From positions 11,986,963 to 12,050,962 of the forward strand of contig OZ037770.1 of NCBI GenBank assembly GCA_964035545.1: DNA of 64,000 nucleotides, given 5' to 3'. Origin of the DNA: Bugula neritina. Lineage: Eukaryota; Bryozoa; Gymnolaemata; Cheilostomatida; Bugulidae. Positions 57,532 through 64,000 of the stretch are shown here, in pieces. The position numbers and the translations under genes were made by a program. Each line of letters opens with the position of its first letter. Within the stretch, counting starts at the first letter, position 1. The notes under the pieces are model-generated. The model worked only from the letters and a program-made list of their open reading frames with translations, searched no databases and was not told the DNA's origin.

Positions 57532-60118
57532 ATGGGTTTTCACTTGTTGACATGCAGAATGGGTATGTCTATCATTTTTTATAAACTTAATATTTTAGCA
57601 GTGTCAATAAATAGTATAAAAGTATAAAATAATATAAATATAAATATTTATAGTAGTTAAAGCAATAACTTGTTTGTCAATGCAACATATTGTAATGCAT
57701 TTTATCATATTGTAGTGACTAGTAAAATGACGTTTTAGAAAATTGTTAAAATATAAAATAATCAACTATATAAATACATAAATATACAATAAAAAGTACA
57801 ACAGTACATATCTATATATGTATATATATATCATTTTTATTTAAATCTTGTTTTGCCTTAGCTAATATTTTTCTATCAAAATTTTTTTTGCAGCTACAAA
57901 TTCTGATAATTTTAGATAAAAAATGAATTGGTGTGTTTAGTGCAAATTTTGCACAAATTATATATGTCAAAACATATTTTTCTGTTGCAATAAATCAACA
58001 ATAAATATATATGTAAACAAGTATATCTGTATAATATAATAGTTCATTAACCAGCTAATAAATTGGTTAATCTTTTTAAAAGCTGAATTACAACTAATAC
58101 TAAACATTAATTAGACATTGTATTACTGATAAGTTAATGTAAAGTATACAGTCATCAAGTAAAATATTATTATGTTTGATTTGTTTTTGCCTAGTGTTTA
58201 ATTGTTAAGATGCAAGATAAATATTTTGACACTTCAACATTTTGTCATTTCATTGTACAAGACTGTATGTTGCTTTTATAATTATAATTAAAAATATCGA
58301 TCATTGCTTACATAAAATACATATGGTAATGTTTTGTAGTGGTGTTGGTAGAGCTCACAGCTCTGGCAGTATTTGGTTACCAAACTGTCCTCTACAAGAG
58401 TTATGTCATGCCAGAATCTCTCTCCAACATTTCACAACTTGACTCTGGGACAGCCATTTCTACTCTCTACTGTGGTTTTGATTGTATGAGAAGAGAAGAA
58501 TGCAATGGATTCCCATATGATTGGCTAACCAAGAAGTGCTCTGTTAAGACATGTGTTAACCCTAATCTGTATTCTGAAGGACAGGGAGATGATTCTGATT
58601 TTTACATCAGAACAGATGTTGGACGCAGATCTAGCAAATTGCTAGCTAGGAGTAAGGGCATTTATTTAAAATTATTGCCTTGTATTGCTATACGTACATT
58701 TAGTCTGTTGAAAACAAATCAATTTTTGGTTTAAAACAATAATTAACTCCAACTTTAGAAGGCCTAATTTTAAATTTAAAAAAAATGTCTAGATTAAAAG
58801 CAGATCACTCCCTCACTCTACAGATAATACAAAAATACAATGGATCTTGTATATATATCTTCTAACTATAGAAGCTCACGCACTAGATACTTTTATTTTT
58901 CAGACAAGCCAGCAAAGCTTTCCTCTGTTCACACACCTTTTGAGGCAGAAAAAGCTGTTGATGGAATTTATGAAGTAGTAAATAAATCAATGGCACACAG
59001 TAGACATGAGACTAGACCATGGTGGAGAGTAGACCTGGGAGATGTACGCTGTGTCTGGGCTGTCAACATTCTGAATAGATATAAACGTAAGTTCAATTAC
59101 ATTCAAATATTATTAACATAAAACATATAATACAGATAGTGAAAATCAAAACAATTGCACCTTGATGTTAAGCACTATAAATTAGCCAGATTTCAACGCA
59201 ATAACCGTTTTAAATTCTTAATCTTAGACTTTCTAGCAAATTCAATATATTTTAACAATAATAAAAATTGCCAAAGCATGCAAACTAGAAAATCTAGCTG
59301 TTTAAATAACTATTACTTCAAAAAGATGGCTGAAATGCAACCTTTAAAAAGTTCAGAATCTATCATTAATATTGCTATATTGAATTGTGGATTTTATTAC
59401 CACAGATTTTTTTCCACAATTTAGTAGTTTTTATGCATATTATTGTTGCTTTTTGAAAAAATTGTATACTTATCATCACAGACTGAATGAAAAAAGTGAA
59501 TAATTGTGAGGGAACGTGTTGAGTGTATAATAGTCTCAAAATATTTTTTTGTCAAAATCGATGTATGCATAAGCAAAAATATAACAAAAAATACAGTTGA
59601 AGATGTCATAATATAAAAAAAGCTTTTCCAATATGTTCTTGCAATGTCACAACGGTTATATACTAGAAACAGTTTTCTGAATTGCATGCCACATTTAACC
59701 ATTGTCAAAAGGAAACCTAAAGTTTGACTCAATTTTTACAGATCAGTCAAATATCCACAGCTTTTCTATTTATTGTAGTAAAAATGTTATTTGTTTAAAT
59801 TATCTTAAAAAACACATTGCATGTAAAATATTATATAGTGTCCGGCTGTACTTTTTGAAATTTATTTAATTGGGGTTTTCAGGTGTACGTTTTAGCCAGA
59901 GGGCAAAGAACACAGAAGTAACAGTTGCTATGGTAAAGGAAGATATAGAGTTTACTGGATCTAACAGAGAAGTTCTGTGTAAATATGTTGCTGGTTATCT
60001 CAACAGATACTACACTCTGATTACATGTGATCAACCAATCAGTGGCCGCTTTGTTCAGATTCTGTTTAATGTCACAGATTGGTTAAACCTGCATGAGGTT
60101 GAAGTTCATGGTTATTAA
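57532..60118 (+). CDS. Secreted cysteine-rich plus fucolectin-like (F5/8 C) protein, 253 aa, 4 exons
   Basis: Exons: 57532-57562, 58340-58651, 58904-59086, 59883-60118, GT-AG, all introns phase 1. The tiny first exon gives MGFHLLTCRM. Joined to exon 2 it makes a signal peptide (VVLVELTALAVFGY). Residues 50-85 hold cysteines at 55, 59, 65, 77 and 82 in a PAN/apple-like context (CGFDCMRREECNGFPYDW...KKC). Residues about 115-253 are an eel-fucolectin/tachylectin-type discoidin domain, with AEKAVDG, RPWWRVDLG (152-160), WAVNILNRYK, ISGRFVQI and LNLHEVEVHG. Family members bind fucose and act in innate recognition. The sugar-binding motif is altered: the usual R-x-D reads R173-Y-K175 and the following CC is missing, so fucose binding may be lost or changed (inference). 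A TATAAA box lies 50 bases before the start. A transposon lies 128 bases after the stop. Confidence 0.87.
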
Positions 60119-60245
60119 ACATGTACTATAGGTTACTGCTGGGTTTACAGTGCGTCTATAGGTGAACTATATAGTGAATTGGTATACAATTATAATCTAA
60201 GGGCTGTTGTACTTCCATATGTTTTTCTTATTTAATGTTGAGAAT

Positions 60246-61027
60246 CACGGGCTTTCCATGTACCGATCGATCTCAGCAAGATCGATCTGAGACATGTGCT
60301 CAGGTCGATCGTTTTTCCATGAGAGTGTCAGATCGATCTAGCGGAGTTGCCTCCTCTTAAGTGAAGAGTACTTTAATAACATAATTTTTTCACTCACTTG
60401 AGTGATAAAAGCTACCGCTGTTGAAAAACAAAATTTGCATAGTCTAAAAATTAACGTCAGCTATAAACTCTACGCAGTAAAGCTTTTAGTATGAAGTAAT
60501 TTGGCCAATTTAATGTAATTAATTTTAATATTTTCGCTTGACAGCTTATATAAAATTAATAGCTGTTGTGCAGATTATTAATAAACTTACGGGACTATTA
60601 GGCTTAAAACTATGCAGCAAACAACTAATGACAGTGCGTTATACTAGTCGTTTAAGTTCAATTTAAATGCTCTCACTTTTTGTATCTTCTACCGTCTATA
60701 ATTTTACATGATTAAGTTTTCCTAACCATTTTACTGAAAGTCAAAGTTTTACCACTTGAAAAAGTGGCTATCCTGATTATTAAATACCTTGCTTAGTAAT
60801 TAACAATAAGTTATCATTTTTATTAGCAGACAACATTTTAGCGAGCAGTCATTTTTCTACTTCTCGGATCGATCTTTCATCTTTCCATAGTCTTATTGCC
60901 TTGAGATCGATCTGAGTTCGAGCTCTACAGACCGACCAGCTCAGAACGACTGAGATCGATTTTTGACGTCTTTCCATGGATCGATCTCAGCGAGATCGAT
61001 CTGAGATCGGTACATGGAAAGCCAGTG
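60246..61027. mobile_element. 782-bp non-autonomous TIR transposon with GATCGATCT subterminal motifs
   Basis: The ends are inverted repeats. The left starts CACG and the right, reverse-complemented, starts CACT; both continue GGCTTTCCATGTACCGATC. The trinucleotide AAT flanks both sides (60243-60245 and 61028-61030), fitting a 3-bp target duplication. Inside each end, copies of GATCGATCT or its variants cluster (60264-60345 and 60866-61006), as transposase-binding repeats do. No coding frame is visible. CAC-ends with 3-bp duplication suggest the CMC (CACTA/Mirage/Chapaev) superfamily; that assignment is tentative. Confidence 0.75.
60580..60585 (+). terminator. Possible polyadenylation signal supplied by a transposon
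   Basis: First clear AATAAA after the fucolectin-like stop codon. It lies inside the TIR element at 60246-61027, so the element may supply the gene's 3' end. Confidence 0.25.
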
Positions 61028-61942
<915 letters not shown>

Positions 61943-62000
61943 ATATAATGTAGTGTGTTCAGATTGTTAATGATACATATATATTTTTTATTTAAAAAAT

Positions 62001-62051
62001 CTCACACGACTATATAGTTTCGTACAGTAAACTGCACTCGTCAGGTGTTAG
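62001..62051 (-). ncRNA. Type I hammerhead ribozyme in the element's 3' repeat
   Basis: Read on the minus strand, all hammerhead core elements are in order. Stem I 5' arm is CTAACAC (62051-62045) and the core is CTGACGA (62044-62038). Stem II is GTGCAG/CTGTAC with loop TTTA (62037-62022), followed by core GAAA (62021-62018). Stem III is short (ACTA/TAGT, loop TA), then the cleavage-site C at 62008. Stem I 3' arm is GTGTGAG (62007-62001), pairing 6 of 7. Predicted self-cleavage is between 62008 and 62007. Hammerheads with a minimal stem III are known from Penelope-like elements. Activity is inferred from structure. Confidence 0.82.
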
Positions 62052-62284
62052 ACTAAAAATAAATAAAATCTATGAAGCATACCGATTATTCAAATTTTTA
62101 CATAAAGAAAACTATCATGCTAAACACAACGTAAAACGAAATGCAAACATAGTAGTGGATTTGGTGTTATCTATTAATTAATTAAATTGCTCTTTTTCTA
62201 AAGGATTAGACTATAAAAGCTAGATGTTTGATGGAAAGGGTAATTTATAATAGGTAGTACTATGGTTGAGAATTGTTAGTATTG

Positions 62285-63460
62285 TTATGTGATGTTGCCC
62301 AGGTAGTGCTTACGTGCATGTCTGCATGTGGATAGAATCTCATTTCTGTTATTAAGGGAAGATTTGCTGGGCTGGTATATTATGAAATATTTTTCCCATA
62401 GGCAGAGGTTGCACCTTTTAGTGACTTTGTTGTATGAGTTGGTCTTTTTCATAATTTTCCATGTTATGTCAAAATGGGTGTTCTTGTCTTTTAGTTTCCA
62501 GATATATTTGCTCAATTCACTATGGTTCTTTTTTGTTTTGTTATTAAAAGTTGATTTGTGGTTATACAATCTGGTTTTGAATTCTGTTTCTGATGTTCCC
62601 ACGTAAGTCTGGGGTTGGCTGCCATCTTTGGTTGTAACTGTAGCTTGGTATATGATGCACTTTGTGAGGCATTTTCCATCTAGTGGGCACACTGTGCTGT
62701 TTCTGCAGTTACATTCTCGAGGAGGTTGGTTTGCTGGGTTGAGTAATCTTTTATTGTGGCTGTTGATTATGTTGTTTAAATTTCTGCAGCAGCTGTAACT
62801 GAGTTTTATGTTGTTTTTGTTGAAAATTTTGTAGAGTTTGTGATCTTTGGGTATTTCTTCCTCCAGGATTTTAAAAAATTGTTTTCCCAGGTTGCTTGTT
62901 ACACTTTTGGAGAATGGGGGGTTATACCATGTGATGTTTCGTCGTCTTTCTCTTTTTGGTCTGCTAGTGGTGTGTGTTGGCTGGAATGTTAGGTTATGTG
63001 TGTATCCACTTTTACTTAGAGCTTCTTGGTGTATTTTTGTTGTTTGACTGAAGACTTCTTCGTTAGATGAGAGATTGGAGAGCCTGTTGTTTATGGCATG
63101 TGGAATGTTTCTTGTGATATGGGGTGGATGGTTGGATTTGGAGTTTACATATAGGATTTCGCTGTTAGGTTTTACATGAGGTTTGTGTGTTCTTTTGCTA
63201 ATGTCAAAATTTATATCTAGATAGTTGACGACTTTTTTGTTTACTTCAATGGTGATATTTAGATTATGTTTTTGGAAAATTTTGCAGATTGATTTTTTAA
63301 TCCTATCTATATTTTTTGCAGTGTTGTTGATTACTCCTAGGCCGTCATCACAGTATAGACCGAAGGTATTTCCAAACTTCTGGTTGATTTTATATAGTAA
63401 AAATATGCCGACCTAAGTGCAACATTCTGCACCGTCATAGCTGCCCATTGTAATGTCAAT
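62285..63460 (-). pseudogene. Penelope-like retroelement polyprotein, 5'-truncated, with one in-frame stop
   Basis: The minus strand is open from 63412 to 62285 and, counting a TAG at 63413-63415, in frame to 63460. The order is: a reverse-transcriptase segment with ITMGSYDGAE, then the stop, then FLLYKINQKFG and LYCDDGLG (a YxDD-type catalytic pair); a thumb-like region ending RRRNITWYNPPFSKSV; and a cysteine-rich knuckle (CNCRNSTVCPLDGKC). A GIY-YIG-type endonuclease follows (CIIYQATV, TYVGTSETEFKTRLYNHK, ELSKYIWKLKD, LCLWEK, CRHARKHY). RT followed by a C-terminal GIY-YIG domain is the layout of Penelope-like elements (family knowledge). The N-terminal RT motifs are absent because the inverted repeat cuts the frame at 63461. 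The copy is a dead remnant. Confidence 0.85.
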
Positions 63461-63485
63461 GTACGAAACTATATAGTCGTGTGAG
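63461..63485 (+). other. 3' half of a hammerhead ribozyme (incomplete copy)
   Basis: The opposite inverted-repeat arm starts at the stem II 3' strand (GTAC). It keeps GAAA, the short stem III, the TC cleavage-site bases and GTGTGAG, but the CTGACGA half is replaced by coding sequence. It cannot fold into a ribozyme by itself. Confidence 0.75.
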
Positions 63486-63536
63486 ATTTTAAATAAAAAA
63501 TATATATGTATCATTAACAATCTGAACACACTACAT

Positions 63537-64000
<464 letters not shown>

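Larger units (their letters stand above)
61943..63541 (-). mobile_element. Truncated Penelope-like element with terminal inverted repeats
   Basis: The retroelement coding remnant is bracketed by two arms that are reverse complements of each other, 61943-62025 and 63461-63541. They differ mainly by a 2-base indel in a T/A run. Penelope-like elements often carry such pseudo-LTRs in inverted orientation, with 5' truncation (family knowledge). Both ends run into TA or TG microsatellite sequence, so no target-site duplication can be read. About 250 bases of apparent 3' UTR separate the stop codon from the complete arm. Confidence 0.8.

Overview
This is AT-rich eukaryotic (metazoan) genomic DNA. 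Its genes are split into short exons with GT-AG introns, and simple-sequence arrays and interspersed repeats are dense. The gene families (DNA ligase III with a PARP-type zinc finger, an arylsulfatase-B-like enzyme, an F5/8/fucolectin-type protein, a rhodopsin-like receptor) fit an invertebrate animal. A lophotrochozoan is my guess; the sequence does not prove it. I rebuilt the gene models by hand from splice sites, reading phase and protein motifs.

Layout. 1.8-15.4 kb, minus strand: DNA ligase III, 19 exons; the C-terminal BRCT part must lie beyond the left edge. 18.0-25.5 kb, minus strand: a small secreted protein of four exons that looks like a neuropeptide or peptide-hormone precursor. 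It has a signal peptide, then KR, a 21-residue two-cysteine peptide, an amidation glycine and a second KR. I recognise no family for it. 31.3-35.3 kb, plus strand: a six-exon divergent class A GPCR that lacks several activation motifs. 36.1-38.3 kb, plus strand: a two-exon secreted Thr-rich, mucin-like protein with a CxxxCxxxC cluster at each end. 43.6-55.7 kb, plus strand: a 13-exon arylsulfatase-B-like enzyme with every catalytic residue I checked in place. 57.5-60.1 kb, plus strand: a four-exon secreted protein with a cysteine-rich module and a fucolectin-like discoidin domain.

Mobile DNA. There are ten copies or remnants of tRNA-derived SINEs. Two Harbinger-like MITEs (TAA target duplication) sit at 3.0 and 7.4 kb. 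A 782-bp TIR element at 60.2 kb is packed with GATCGATCT-type motifs. At 61.9-63.5 kb, minus strand, is a truncated Penelope-like retroelement (reverse transcriptase end plus GIY-YIG endonuclease), flanked by ~80-bp inverted repeats. One of these repeats carries a complete type I hammerhead ribozyme and the other only its 3' half.

The genes do not form an evident pathway. The sulfatase and the fucolectin-like protein are both secreted and glycan-related, and the peptide precursor and the GPCR are divergent neighbours, but any functional link is inference. Tandem arrays start next to several splice donors, which may have generated extra or cryptic donors.
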